Shown piece after piece: positions 24,744-33,594 of a stretch of 64,000 bases of DNA (its first letter is position 1; each line of letters opens with the position of its first letter). Made by a program: the position numbers and the translations under genes. The notes below the pieces were generated by a model. It was not told the origin of the DNA. It worked only from the letters and a program-made list of their open reading frames with translations, and searched no databases. Source of the DNA: Roseiarcus sp963836695 (GTDB lineage: Bacteria; Pseudomonadota; Alphaproteobacteria; Rhizobiales; Beijerinckiaceae); contig CAWIKX010000040.1 of NCBI GenBank assembly GCA_963836695.1, positions 372,001-436,000 on the forward strand, written 5' to 3'.

Positions 24744-25982
24744 ATGAATTACGCAGTCGAACCGTCTGAAGCGGTCGGAATGAACGCTCGGCGCCTGGAG
24801 CGCATACTCCCCGCCATGCAGGCCTATGTCGATCACGGCGTCTTCGCTGGGATCAACACGCTCATCGCTCGGCGCGGCAGAGTTGTCCACGCGGGCGAAT
24901 TCGGCTGGCGCGACAAGGAGGCGGGGTCGCCAATGACCGCGGATACGATTTTCCGCCTGTACTCCCAGACGAAGCCGATCATCTGCACGGCGCTGATGAC
25001 GCTCCTCGAGGAAGGACGGTTCAGGCTGATCGAACCGCTCGCGAAATATATCCCGGCTTTCGGGGCCGTGAAGGTTCTCGAGGCCGACGGACGTCTGGTT
25101 GCTCCGATTCGCCCGATCCTGATCCGCGACTTGATGACGCACATGAGCGGCCTTTCCTACCATTTCGTCGAGGAGACCGGCGTCGGCAAGATGTACACAG
25201 AGGCCAAGCTATTGGGCGCGCACCATTCGCTGGAAGCCGCAATTGACGATCTGGCGCGGTTTCCCTTGGCTTTCCAGCCCGGATCGAAATGGCGATATAG
25301 CGTCGGCATCGACGTCGTCGGCCGGCTCATCGAAGTGATCTCCGGCCGGCCGCTCGGCGCTTTCTTGCGCGAACGGCTGTTCGAACCGCTTGGCATGGCC
25401 GATACGGCCTTCGGTGTTCCGCCCGAAAAGCGGAACCGTCTGGCCGCGATGTACGGCCGTCCCGACATTTTCGACGCCGGCGTGACCACGGGCAGCGAGT
25501 ACGTGGCGTGGTTGGGCGGCGTCAACGACCGCATCGACGTATCGAAAACTTACCCCGTCAACTCGCCGGACGTGTTCATGCGCGGCGGCCACGGCCTGTT
25601 CAGCACCATCGGCGACTATTTCCGCTTCGCGCAGATGCTGGCCAACGGAGGCGAACTCGACGGTGAACGCATTATCGGACGTAAGACGCTGGAGCTCATG
25701 CACTCGAACTATGTGCCGGAGTCGCTGCTCCCCCTCGAGATCGGCGGCCTGCCCCTGCCCGGCTACGGGTTCGGCCTCGGCTCGCGAGTGCTCACGGATG
25801 TAGCGCAGTCTGGCGCGCCGGGCTCAGTGGGCGAGTTCGGCTGGTCGGGCGCGGCCAAGACCCATTTCTGGGTCGATCCGAAGGAAGAGCTGGTGGGCCT
25901 CTTCATGACCCAGTCGATGATGAGCTTCGATCTTCCGGAGTTCGACCTGCGGGCGCTCGCCTATCAGGCGATTGAGGATTAG
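24744..25982 (+). CDS. Serine hydrolase, beta-lactamase/esterase (EstB) family
   Basis: A 412-residue class C beta-lactamase-like hydrolase that probably cleaves esters. The nucleophile motif SxxK is RLYSQTKPI near residue 80. The second motif Tyr is in WRYSVGIDVVG near 190, and the third-motif region is EFGWSGAAKTHFWVD near 375, as in EstB-type esterases. No signal peptide is visible, so it is probably cytoplasmic. The ATG at 24744 is preceded by GAGGAAG. It is divergent from the radical SAM gene, with 156 bases between, and convergent with the methyltransferase. Confidence 0.88.
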   Translation: MNYAVEPSEAVGMNARRLERILPAMQAYVDHGVFAGINTLIARRGRVVHAGEFGWRDKEAGSPMTADTIFRLYSQTKPIICTALMTLLEEGRFRLIEPLAKYIPAFGAVKVLEADGRLVAPIRPILIRDLMTHMSGLSYHFVEETGVGKMYTEAKLLGAHHSLEAAIDDLARFPLAFQPGSKWRYSVGIDVVGRLIEVISGRPLGAFLRERLFEPLGMADTAFGVPPEKRNRLAAMYGRPDIFDAGVTTGSEYVAWLGGVNDRIDVSKTYPVNSPDVFMRGGHGLFSTIGDYFRFAQMLANGGELDGERIIGRKTLELMHSNYVPESLLPLEIGGLPLPGYGFGLGSRVLTDVAQSGAPGSVGEFGWSGAAKTHFWVDPKEELVGLFMTQSMMSFDLPEFDLRALAYQAIED

Positions 25983-26043
25983 CGCGGGCCAGGGATCCGG
26001 GATAGTTTCGTCTGCGCGAACCCAAAGCGAGGCTTGCGGCTGA

Positions 26044-27000
26044 TCAAGTCAGCCGCCGACACATTACCAAGTTCTGGTCGTTGTTGACGCCTTTTTCGAC
26101 GAATGACTGGACAGAAATATACTTCGGCCACTCCCGCTCGATATACTCTCGGGTGTGGCACGAAGTCTGGTAAAAATCCGGCAGGCCCTCGGCGCCTTTT
26201 CCTCCCCAATGGTGAAAACCCCGAGCGATCAGTTTTTCCTCTTTCCGGTTGCGAGCCGGTCCGAAGGAATGGGTGGAGATGAAGGCGATGCCCCCGACCT
26301 TCAGAATCCGATTGATCTCGCCAAGCCAGGCGAACTGCATCGCCTCGGGGAGATGGGTGAAGATCGAAATCGAATAGACGAAATCGAAAAAGCCGCCGCT
26401 GAAGGGCGACGGCGGCATGAATCCATTGACGACGAAGCTGGCGCGCGAGCCGAGATAGGTTCTGGACCACTCGATCGCCTGCCCATCGATATCGCAGCCG
26501 TGCCACTCGATCCTATCTCGCGGCGGAGACTGCCGACAAAGCTCCTGCAAGGGCCTCATGACTCGTCCACAGCCGGCGCCATGATCGAGCACGCGAAAAC
26601 TGCCGCCGGCCCCTTCGATGTGGCGCAAGCGCTCGAACACGTTCAGCGCCAGGGCACGTCCGGCTTGTTCGAAGCTTTCCGGATCCTCGGCGCCATGAAC
26701 CCTCTTTCTCAAGAAAGCGGGGGGAAGGATGTGATCGACTTCATAATTCTTGCGCCGCTGTACATCCTCACGAATTGATGACGAGACGCCGACGCGATTT
26801 TCGAGCCAGCCCTGATCGACGAAGTGGCGCCACCCGCTCATGCCCGGCGTCGCCTCAACCGCGGCCGCGACATCCGGATTCGCCTTAAGATAGGCCTGTT
26901 CATCGAACTCGGGAGAGGGAATCGCCAGCGTCCCGCTTACGGCTGGCGGCGAGGCCGAAGTCGACTTGCGCCTAAGGGACAACAAGTTTCGCACGGACAT
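26044..27000 (-). CDS. SAM-dependent class I methyltransferase
   Basis: A 318-residue protein. The first 75 residues carry a small domain with FDEQAYLKANPDVAAAVEAT, a segment often found beside glycan-modifying enzymes. Residues about 130-280 are a Rossmann methyltransferase: motif I VLDHGAGCGRVMRPL, acidic motif WHGCDIDGQAIEW, motif IV DFVYSISIFTHL, and post-motif EINRILKVGGIAFISTH. The ANPDV segment suggests a polysaccharide or cell-surface target, but this is inference. It converges on the serine hydrolase, 61 bases apart, and faces away from xthA. Confidence 0.85.
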   Translation of the reverse strand: MSVRNLLSLRRKSTSASPPAVSGTLAIPSPEFDEQAYLKANPDVAAAVEATPGMSGWRHFVDQGWLENRVGVSSSIREDVQRRKNYEVDHILPPAFLRKRVHGAEDPESFEQAGRALALNVFERLRHIEGAGGSFRVLDHGAGCGRVMRPLQELCRQSPPRDRIEWHGCDIDGQAIEWSRTYLGSRASFVVNGFMPPSPFSGGFFDFVYSISIFTHLPEAMQFAWLGEINRILKVGGIAFISTHSFGPARNRKEEKLIARGFHHWGGKGAEGLPDFYQTSCHTREYIEREWPKYISVQSFVEKGVNNDQNLVMCRRLT

Positions 27001-27078
27001 CTAAAATCCTTCGGGCGCCTCTTTCCGGGGCTGACGCGGCGCCCTAGCCTTGAGCCGCCAGCCAAGGAGTTCCCGCGC

Positions 27079-27858
27079 TTGCGCATCGCCACCTGGAATG
27101 TCAACTCCGTCCGACAACGGTTGCCGCACCTCCTCGCCTACCTGAAGGAGGTTCAGCCGGGCGTCCTTTGCCTGCAGGAGATCAAGTGCCTGGATGATCA
27201 GTTCCCGCGCATGGAGATCGAGGAACTGGGCTACAACATCGAGACCCATGGGCAGAAGACGTTCAACGGCGTCGCCGTCCTCTCTAAGCAACCGTTCGAG
27301 GTCGCGCGGGGGTTGCCGGGCGACGAGAACGACTTGCAGTCCCGCTATATCGAGGCAGTCGTCCCGGCCGGAGACGGCGTGGTGCGCGTCGCTTGCGTCT
27401 ATCTGCCAAACGGCAATCCCGTGGGCACCGAGAAATACCCTTATAAGCTCGCCTTCCTGGAGCGGCTGATCATCCATACCCGCCGGCTCCTTGAATACGA
27501 GGAGCCGCTGGTTCTGGCCGGCGACTTCAACGTAATTCCCGACGCGCGCGACGCCACGCGCGCTGAGGATTGGGTCAACGACGCTCTGTTCCTGCCACAA
27601 ACACGCTCGAAGTTCCGCGAATTGCTTGCGCTTGGCTTGACTGACGCGCTTCGCGCGACCACAGACGCTCCCGGTCTCTACACTTTCTGGGATTACCAGG
27701 CGGGCGCCTGGCAGAAGAACAACGGCATCCGAATCGACCATCTTCTTCTATCGCCCGAAGCGGCGGACAAGCTGCAATCGGTCACGATCGACAAGGAGAT
27801 GCGCGGACGAGATAAGGCTTCCGACCATACCCCCGTGCGGGTCGAATTGACGGCATGA
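27079..27858 (+). CDS. xthA: Exodeoxyribonuclease III
   Basis: A 259-residue Mg-dependent AP endonuclease/3' exonuclease acting in base excision repair. Motifs of the exonuclease III fold are RIATWNVNSVRQRL (Asn ligand), LCLQEIKCLDDQFP (Glu ligand), CVYLPNGNP, LVLAGDFNVIPDARD (Asp/Asn) and the terminal catalytic pair in ASDHTPVRVEL. The start is TTG 27079, preceded by AGGAG; it begins directly at the conserved RIATWN, whereas the much longer frame from 26824 adds family-unlike sequence that overlaps the methyltransferase. It is followed 22 bases later by the SDR gene, probably in one transcript. Confidence 0.92.
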   Translation: MRIATWNVNSVRQRLPHLLAYLKEVQPGVLCLQEIKCLDDQFPRMEIEELGYNIETHGQKTFNGVAVLSKQPFEVARGLPGDENDLQSRYIEAVVPAGDGVVRVACVYLPNGNPVGTEKYPYKLAFLERLIIHTRRLLEYEEPLVLAGDFNVIPDARDATRAEDWVNDALFLPQTRSKFRELLALGLTDALRATTDAPGLYTFWDYQAGAWQKNNGIRIDHLLLSPEAADKLQSVTIDKEMRGRDKASDHTPVRVELTA

Positions 27859-27880
27859 GGCGACGTCGAGAGAGCGTTAT

Positions 27881-28654
27881 ATGAACCTATCCAAATTATT
27901 CGACCTTACCGGCAAAACCGCGCTTGTCACGGGGTCCTCGGAGGGGCTCGGACTTGCAATGGCGCGCGGCCTCGCGGCGGCTGGCGCCCCAATCATTCTC
28001 AATGGCCGGGACGAGAACAAGCTGGCGAAGGCCGCGGAGTTTTTTGCCGAAGCCGGGCACAAGGTCAGAACGCGTCCCTTCGACGTCGCCGATGAAGCGG
28101 CGGTTCTTGCCGCCTTCGAGCATTTCGACGCCGAGGGGGTCGAGATCGACATTCTCGTCAACAACGCCGGCATTCAGTTACGCAAGCCAATGGTGGATCT
28201 CAAAACCGACGAATGGCGTCGTGTCGTCGACATCCACCTCACGGGCGCGTTTCAGGTTGGCCGCGAGGCGGCGAAACGCATGATCGCGCGCGGGCGCGGC
28301 GGCAAGATCATCAATATCGCTTCGCTCGCGAGCGAGGTCGCTCGCGCGACGATCTCGCCCTATGTCGCCGCCAAGGGTGGCATGAAGATGCTGACCCGCT
28401 CCATGGCTGCCGAATGGGCGACGCATGACATCCAGGCCAATGCGATCGGGCCCGGCTATATTGCGACCGAAATGAACCGGGCGCTGCTCGACGATCCAAA
28501 ATTCGACGCCTGGGTGAAAGGCCGCACGCCTTCGGGACGTTGGGGAAAGCCGGACGACCTCATCGGCGCGGCGGTGTTCCTTGCTTCGCCCGCTTCGGAT
28601 TACGTGAACGGGCAGATCATCTATGTCGATGGCGGGCTGCTTGCCGTGATATGA
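27881..28654 (+). CDS. SDR oxidoreductase, gluconate 5-dehydrogenase-like
   Basis: A 257-residue short-chain dehydrogenase close to the IdnO/gluconate 5-dehydrogenase group, which interconverts gluconate and 5-ketogluconate. Motifs are VTGSSEGLGLAMARGL (cofactor), DILVNNAGIQLRKPM, NIASLASEVARATIS with the catalytic Ser, YVAAKGGMKM (Tyr/Lys), and GYIATEMNRAL after the NAIGPG loop. IQLRKPM and the substrate-loop sequence match the IdnO type well. It sits between xthA and the aromatic-acid efflux-like set, so its context gives no sugar operon. The substrate remains tentative. Confidence 0.87.
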   Translation: MNLSKLFDLTGKTALVTGSSEGLGLAMARGLAAAGAPIILNGRDENKLAKAAEFFAEAGHKVRTRPFDVADEAAVLAAFEHFDAEGVEIDILVNNAGIQLRKPMVDLKTDEWRRVVDIHLTGAFQVGREAAKRMIARGRGGKIINIASLASEVARATISPYVAAKGGMKMLTRSMAAEWATHDIQANAIGPGYIATEMNRALLDDPKFDAWVKGRTPSGRWGKPDDLIGAAVFLASPASDYVNGQIIYVDGGLLAVI

Positions 28655-28664
28655 CCTGTGAATC

Positions 28665-30698
28665 ATGACCGCCGCCAGTCCCACGATCGGCAAGTCCAGC
28701 GGCGCTTCGCGCGCGGAATGGTTGCGCGGCGCGACGCCCGCGCTCCTGTTCGGCCTGAGGCTGTGGGCCTCCGTCTGTCTTTCATTCTATGTCGCCTTCG
28801 CGCTTGAGCTGAGCGAACCCTCCTGGGCCGCGACGACGGCCGCCCTGGTCTGTCAACCCGTCTTGGGGGCGTCGCTGCGCAAATCGATGTTCCGCATGAT
28901 CGGAACGGTGATCGGCGCGGTCGCTATCGTCGTTCTTGCCGCCTTCTTTCGCCAGGACCGAGCGGCATTTCTCGTCGGACTCGCGCTCTGGTGCGCGGCC
29001 TCCTCCTTCGTCGCGACGCTCTTGCGCAATTTCGCCGCCTATGCCGCGGCGCTCGCCGGTTATACGGCGGCGATCATTGCAATCGACGTTCTTGGTCCGG
29101 TCGGCAGCACGAAAGGCATTGTCTTTATTTTCGCCGTCGACCGTACGCTCGAGATCTGCATCGGCATTGTCTCCGCGGGAATCGTGCTCGCCTTGACTGA
29201 TCTCGGTCACTCGCGGCGAAAGCTGGCGGCGGAATGCGCGGCGCTGTCGAGCGCGATCATGGATGGGTTCGGCAATGCTTTTGGCGCTGCAAGCGTCAAC
29301 CTCGACCAGTTTCGCGCGCTTCGACGCGAACTCTTGCGGCGCGTCATCGCGCTCGATCCGATGATCGACGCGGCGATCGGCGAAGCTTCCGACCTACGCT
29401 ACCGTTCGGCAGTGCTGCAGCGAGCCGTATCGGGCCTTATGGAGACGCTCTCCGCCTGGCGCAAAGTTACGTTTGCAATCGCGTTAAGGGGGGACTCGAC
29501 GACCCCTCGTGAGGCCAATGCCGTTCGCGACCTTCTCCCCCGCGCGCGGCTCTCGCCAGAGGCAACGAGTTCGACTGATGAGCCAGCGGCGTTGCGCGAC
29601 GCGTGCTGCTCGGCGGTGCGGCCGCTGACACGCCTTGAGGCTGAGACGCCAATGCAGCGTTTGCTCGCGGATAATGCCGCTGTTGGAATGCTCGGCATGG
29701 CGCGCGCTCTTAACGGCCTGACAGGCGTCATCGATCCCCGCGACACTATGCGCGTCAAGGGAAGAGCGCATCTGCACGTCGCCGACTGGCTGCCGGCGTT
29801 CGTCAACGCAGTGCGCGTCCTTTTCGCGGTCGGGGCGGTCTCGCTGTTTTGGATCATGAGCGCCTGGCCGAACGGCGTGGCGGCGATCACATTCTGCGCC
29901 GTGATTGTCATTCTCTTGCCACTACAGGGGGATCTCGCCTATTCCGCATCGATGACGTTTCTCCGGGGAACCACGATCAGCGCTGCCGTGGCAGCTGCGA
30001 TTGCCTTCGGAATCCTTCCCCAGGCGACCACTTTCCCCAGTCTGTGCCTCGCGCTCGGACTCGCGCTTGTGCCATTCGGGTTTCTGATTGCTCTGCCCTG
30101 GCGCCATTCGTTTTTGTTCACTGCGGCCACCTTTAATTTTGTTCCGATGCTTAATGTCACAAACGGCATGAACGTTGACGGCTCGCAGTTCTGGAATGGC
30201 GCGATCTCGATCCTCGCCGGGATCGCGGCGGGCGCGGTCGCCATGCTCATCATTCCTCCGGTCTCGCCGGCAATCCGCACCCAACGGCTTCTCTCGTTGA
30301 CGCTTATGGATTTCCGGCGTCTCGTTAGACGCGCGTCGCCTGGAAGAGCCGGTGACTGGGAGCAGAAGGGCTTCGCGCGCTTGTTGGCGATGCCCGACAA
30401 GGCCGGGGCGCAGGAGCGCGCTGAATTGGCCGCGATGGTCGCTGTCGGCAAGGAGATCGTGCGCCTTCGTCACATCGCGCCGCGCTTTGTCTCGACCGGG
30501 ATGGTCGACGCCGCCCTCGCGGCGCTCGCCGGGGGAAGGAGCAGCGAAGCGATCGCCCGCCTTGGCGACATCGATCGCCAGGTCGCCGCCCTGCCCCGTG
30601 CGAGCTCGCGGATCCTTTTGAGCCTTAGAGCAGGCATCCTCGCAATTTCGGGGCAGCTCTCCGAATTCGAGTCTTATTTCGACCGACAGCTCCAATGA
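28665..30698 (+). CDS. FUSC-family inner-membrane efflux protein (AaeB-like)
   Basis: A 677-residue inner-membrane protein of the fusaric acid resistance/aromatic carboxylate efflux class. Two blocks of about five or six membrane segments (about 25-175 and 380-530) flank a soluble domain, the AaeB arrangement. LRLWASVCLSFYVAFALELS and EPSWAATTAALVCQPVLGAS at the start are characteristic FUSC sequences. The stop overlaps the next small gene (ATGA), which is DUF1656, and a HlyD-type protein follows with a four-base overlap. The three should form a pump spanning the inner membrane and periplasm, joining an outer-membrane channel encoded elsewhere. It exports aromatic acids by analogy only. Confidence 0.9.
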   Translation: MTAASPTIGKSSGASRAEWLRGATPALLFGLRLWASVCLSFYVAFALELSEPSWAATTAALVCQPVLGASLRKSMFRMIGTVIGAVAIVVLAAFFRQDRAAFLVGLALWCAASSFVATLLRNFAAYAAALAGYTAAIIAIDVLGPVGSTKGIVFIFAVDRTLEICIGIVSAGIVLALTDLGHSRRKLAAECAALSSAIMDGFGNAFGAASVNLDQFRALRRELLRRVIALDPMIDAAIGEASDLRYRSAVLQRAVSGLMETLSAWRKVTFAIALRGDSTTPREANAVRDLLPRARLSPEATSSTDEPAALRDACCSAVRPLTRLEAETPMQRLLADNAAVGMLGMARALNGLTGVIDPRDTMRVKGRAHLHVADWLPAFVNAVRVLFAVGAVSLFWIMSAWPNGVAAITFCAVIVILLPLQGDLAYSASMTFLRGTTISAAVAAAIAFGILPQATTFPSLCLALGLALVPFGFLIALPWRHSFLFTAATFNFVPMLNVTNGMNVDGSQFWNGAISILAGIAAGAVAMLIIPPVSPAIRTQRLLSLTLMDFRRLVRRASPGRAGDWEQKGFARLLAMPDKAGAQERAELAAMVAVGKEIVRLRHIAPRFVSTGMVDAALAALAGGRSSEAIARLGDIDRQVAALPRASSRILLSLRAGILAISGQLSEFESYFDRQLQ

Positions 30699-30907
30699 GA
30701 TTTCACGAAATCAACCTGTTCGGGCTTTACGTGGCGCCAATCGCGGTGATCCTCGGCGTCGCTTGGCTCATCTATCTTCTGCTGAGGCGAGCAGGCGACC
30801 GCATCGGTCTGACCGAGCGGGTCTGGCACCCGGCGCTGTTTGAGCTGGCGCTCTATGTTATGATTGTGTCGTCGATCGTCCTTGTCATGGCGCGCTGGGG
30901 TCGCTGA
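30695..30907 (+). CDS. DUF1656 small membrane protein (AaeX-like)
   Basis: A 70-residue protein with two membrane helices (LYVAPIAVILGVAWLIYLLL and LFELALYVMIVSSIVLVMA), matching the AaeX/DUF1656 family. Members are always found between FUSC and HlyD genes, as here; they probably stabilise the pump. The ATG overlaps the FUSC stop and its own stop overlaps the HlyD-type start, so all three genes are translationally coupled. Confidence 0.9.
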   Translation: MRFHEINLFGLYVAPIAVILGVAWLIYLLLRRAGDRIGLTERVWHPALFELALYVMIVSSIVLVMARWGR

Positions 30908-32376
30908 TGTCCCGCGTTGAGTTGAAAGCCGATGTAATCGGAACCGCGCCCGCGATCCAGCGCCGGTCGGTCCTGTCGTCGGTGCATGTCTTTCCTGTTC
31001 TGTTGACCGGCTTTGCTGTTGCTCTTGCAGCGCTGCTCGGCTGGGCGGCCTGGCAATATTACATGGGTGCGCCATGGACGCGCGACGGCGCGGTGCGCGC
31101 CTATGTCGTGAAGGTCGCGCCGCAAGTGGCGGGCGAAATCGTCAATTTGCCGATCGCCGACAACCAGTTCGTCCACAAGGGCGACCTTTTGATGCTTATC
31201 GACCCGAGGAATTATTCGATCGCCGTTCGGCAGGCGCAGGCCGCAGCTGAACAAGCGCAGGCGGTCGCCGACAACGCGCGCGCCGAAATGATCCGGCGCG
31301 AGAAGCTCAATGACATCGCGGTCACCATGGAGGAGCGGCAGACTTACATCAGCCAGGCCACCACCGCCGAGGCCAATTATCAAACGGCGCTCGCGAACCT
31401 CGAGCAGGCGCGCATCAATTTCAAGCGCACGCGCGTCCACTCCCCGGTCAACGGCTATGTCACCAATCTTTCCGCCCAGCTTGGGAATTATGCCGACGTG
31501 GGAAGCCTGCAGCTTTCAGTCGTCAACTCCGATTCGTACTGGGTCGACGCCTATTTCGAGGAGACGGCGCTGAGCCGGATCCATGAAGGCGATGCGGCGA
31601 CGGTCAAGCTGATGGGGTACGCCCCCTTGCTGCGCGGCAGGGTTCAGGGGCTCGCGAGCGGCATCGACGTGCCGAACGCGGCGCCGGACGCTTCGGGGCT
31701 CGCCTCGGTCAATCCGATCTTCACCTTCGTGCGCCTCGCCCAGCGGGTGCCGGTCCGCATTCACATCGACGAGGTTCCCGACGACATCAAGCTTGTCGCA
31801 GGGATGACGGCGACGGTGCAGATCGAACCCTATAAGGCCCCGCCAATTTCAGGTTCGAAGCCGTCTTCCGGTGAGATAAGCCAAGCCGACGCGCATCCGA
31901 CCTCGGTCCAGACTCTGACGGACGCGCCGCCGCCGACCACCCATGCCGAGGCGGCCAGACCGACCACGACTTCGGCTCCGCCGGCGCAATCCGCCAGTCA
32001 TCCAGCGACACAGGATGCTCGTCAGAATGCCGCTGCGCAGCCGACTTCGCCAGCGGCCCAGCAAAACGAAGCATCGCGGTCGCCGACGCAAGGTTCCGTT
32101 GTTGACCAGCTGCCCGTATCCATCCCGCCTTCTCCTCAGGCTACCGCGGCGGCGGATGCGGCCGCCGCCGATCTCAAGGCTCTTCAAGACCAGATCGCCG
32201 CCAACCCGCCCGCCGGCGCCGCCAACAGCGGCGGCGGAATGCCGTCAAGCGAATTTCTGGGGCAGACCTACGATCTTTTCGGCGGTCCAAGCGTGACGCC
32301 AAGACCGCGGTCTCCCGATACGATCCGCAGGCGAGCCCGCTCGAGGTGGCGACATTTGCCGCCAAGATTGCCTTAG
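30907..32376 (+). CDS. HlyD/AaeA-type periplasmic adaptor with long C-terminal tail
   Basis: Membrane-fusion protein of 489 residues. One membrane anchor (VFPVLLTGFAVALAALLGWA) is followed by the lipoyl/barrel-sandwich half (VRAYVVKVAPQVAGEIVNLP), a helical hairpin (about 100-170) and RTRVHSPVNGYVTNLSAQLG. The beta-barrel domain runs to about residue 310 (VAGMTATVQIEPY). AaeA proteins normally end there, near 310. Here about 180 further residues follow, rich in Pro, Ala, Ser and Thr, including a run rich in TQ/SQ, and ending in a basic segment. The tail is unlike anything I know in this family. It starts with a four-base overlap after DUF1656. Confidence 0.88.
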   Translation: MSRVELKADVIGTAPAIQRRSVLSSVHVFPVLLTGFAVALAALLGWAAWQYYMGAPWTRDGAVRAYVVKVAPQVAGEIVNLPIADNQFVHKGDLLMLIDPRNYSIAVRQAQAAAEQAQAVADNARAEMIRREKLNDIAVTMEERQTYISQATTAEANYQTALANLEQARINFKRTRVHSPVNGYVTNLSAQLGNYADVGSLQLSVVNSDSYWVDAYFEETALSRIHEGDAATVKLMGYAPLLRGRVQGLASGIDVPNAAPDASGLASVNPIFTFVRLAQRVPVRIHIDEVPDDIKLVAGMTATVQIEPYKAPPISGSKPSSGEISQADAHPTSVQTLTDAPPPTTHAEAARPTTTSAPPAQSASHPATQDARQNAAAQPTSPAAQQNEASRSPTQGSVVDQLPVSIPPSPQATAAADAAAADLKALQDQIAANPPAGAANSGGGMPSSEFLGQTYDLFGGPSVTPRPRSPDTIRRRARSRWRHLPPRLP

Positions 32377-32385
32377 CTCCGTCGC

Positions 32386-33564
32386 GTGAGTCTTTCCTCA
32401 ACGATTCACCCCGCTCGGGGGACGGGTCTTGTGCGCGCTCGCGCGGGGGTCACTGCGATCTTCTTCGCTAACGGCCTCGGCATCGGCGCGTGGGCGGTCG
32501 CGATCCCTGAGATAAAGGCGCTCTTCGGTCTCTCCGACGCGCGCCTCTCAATGGTCCTGCTGGCCGCGGGGATTGGCGGCTTGGCCGCAATGCCGGTCGC
32601 GGGCGTGCTGCCGTCAAAGATAGGAGGCACCGGACGGGCGTTGAGAATCTCCGGACCGCTGACCGCGCTCCTGCTCGCTGCCCTCCCCCAGACCCATCTG
32701 CTATCGCAGGGGATTGGCTTTCTCGTCGGGTGCGCGTTCCTATTCGGCTTTGCGAACATCCTCATGGACGTACCGATGAACGCGCACGCGAGCGTCATTG
32801 AGACGCGCTGGGGAAGGGCCATCATGTCCTCCTTCCACGCCGCCTGGAGCGCGGGAGGACTGATCGGGTCGGCCTTCGGCGGCTTCCTCATCGCCCGCGG
32901 CGCGAGCCCCGCGCTTCAACTTGGAATTGAAGCGGGCCTCGCCCTCGCGATCGTGGTCGCGGCGAGCCTCAAGATTGGCGTCGGCGACACGCGCGCAGCG
33001 ACACGCGTCTTTGCGCTGCCGGAACGCAAGCTGTTGGCTCTAAGCCTGATTGCCTTCCTAGCCGTCTTGGTTGAGGGGTCGGTCACCGACTGGAGCGCGC
33101 TCTACATGAGTTCGGAGGTTGGGGCGCCGAGTGGCGCTGCGGCGATCGCATTCTCCGGTTACGCTCTTATGATGATCGCAGGTCGCCTCCTCGGCGACAG
33201 TATCGTGCGGGCCATCGGCCGGACGCGCACCATTGTCTATGGCGCGGCGATATTGTTCCTGGGCATCACGCTTGCGACGGGACTGGTCTCGGTACCTTCC
33301 GCCGTTGTTGGCTTTGCGCTCGTCGGCCTCGGCGTGGCGAACATGGTGCCGGCGGCCTTCAGCGCGAGCGCCGCGGCGGCGAGCTCGCCTTCGCTCGGCG
33401 TCGCGACATCGGCGACAATGGCCTATGCGTCGCTTCTTGTCGGGCCGCCGCTCTTCGGCGCGATTGCGACGCTCTCGAGCTTACGCATCGCTTTTGCGAT
33501 ATTGCTCCTCGCGGCGATAGGAATCGCTGTCCTGACAGCCACGCAGCGCAGCCCGGAATCTTAG
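32386..33564 (+). CDS. MFS transporter
   Basis: A 392-residue major facilitator transporter with about 12 hydrophobic segments. It starts GTG at 32386, nine bases after the adaptor stop. The loop motif between helices 2 and 3 is recognisable as AGVLPSKIGG, and the related loop in the second half as AGRLLGDSIVRAIGRTRT. It looks like the YbjJ/sugar-efflux-like subgroup (NGLGIGAWAVAIPEIKALFG). It probably belongs to the same transcript as the FUSC/HlyD set. Substrate unknown. Confidence 0.88.
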   Translation: MSLSSTIHPARGTGLVRARAGVTAIFFANGLGIGAWAVAIPEIKALFGLSDARLSMVLLAAGIGGLAAMPVAGVLPSKIGGTGRALRISGPLTALLLAALPQTHLLSQGIGFLVGCAFLFGFANILMDVPMNAHASVIETRWGRAIMSSFHAAWSAGGLIGSAFGGFLIARGASPALQLGIEAGLALAIVVAASLKIGVGDTRAATRVFALPERKLLALSLIAFLAVLVEGSVTDWSALYMSSEVGAPSGAAAIAFSGYALMMIAGRLLGDSIVRAIGRTRTIVYGAAILFLGITLATGLVSVPSAVVGFALVGLGVANMVPAAFSASAAAASSPSLGVATSATMAYASLLVGPPLFGAIATLSSLRIAFAILLLAAIGIAVLTATQRSPES

Positions 33565-33594
33565 TCGCAGCGCCCCAGCAAGTCTCGAACCCGA

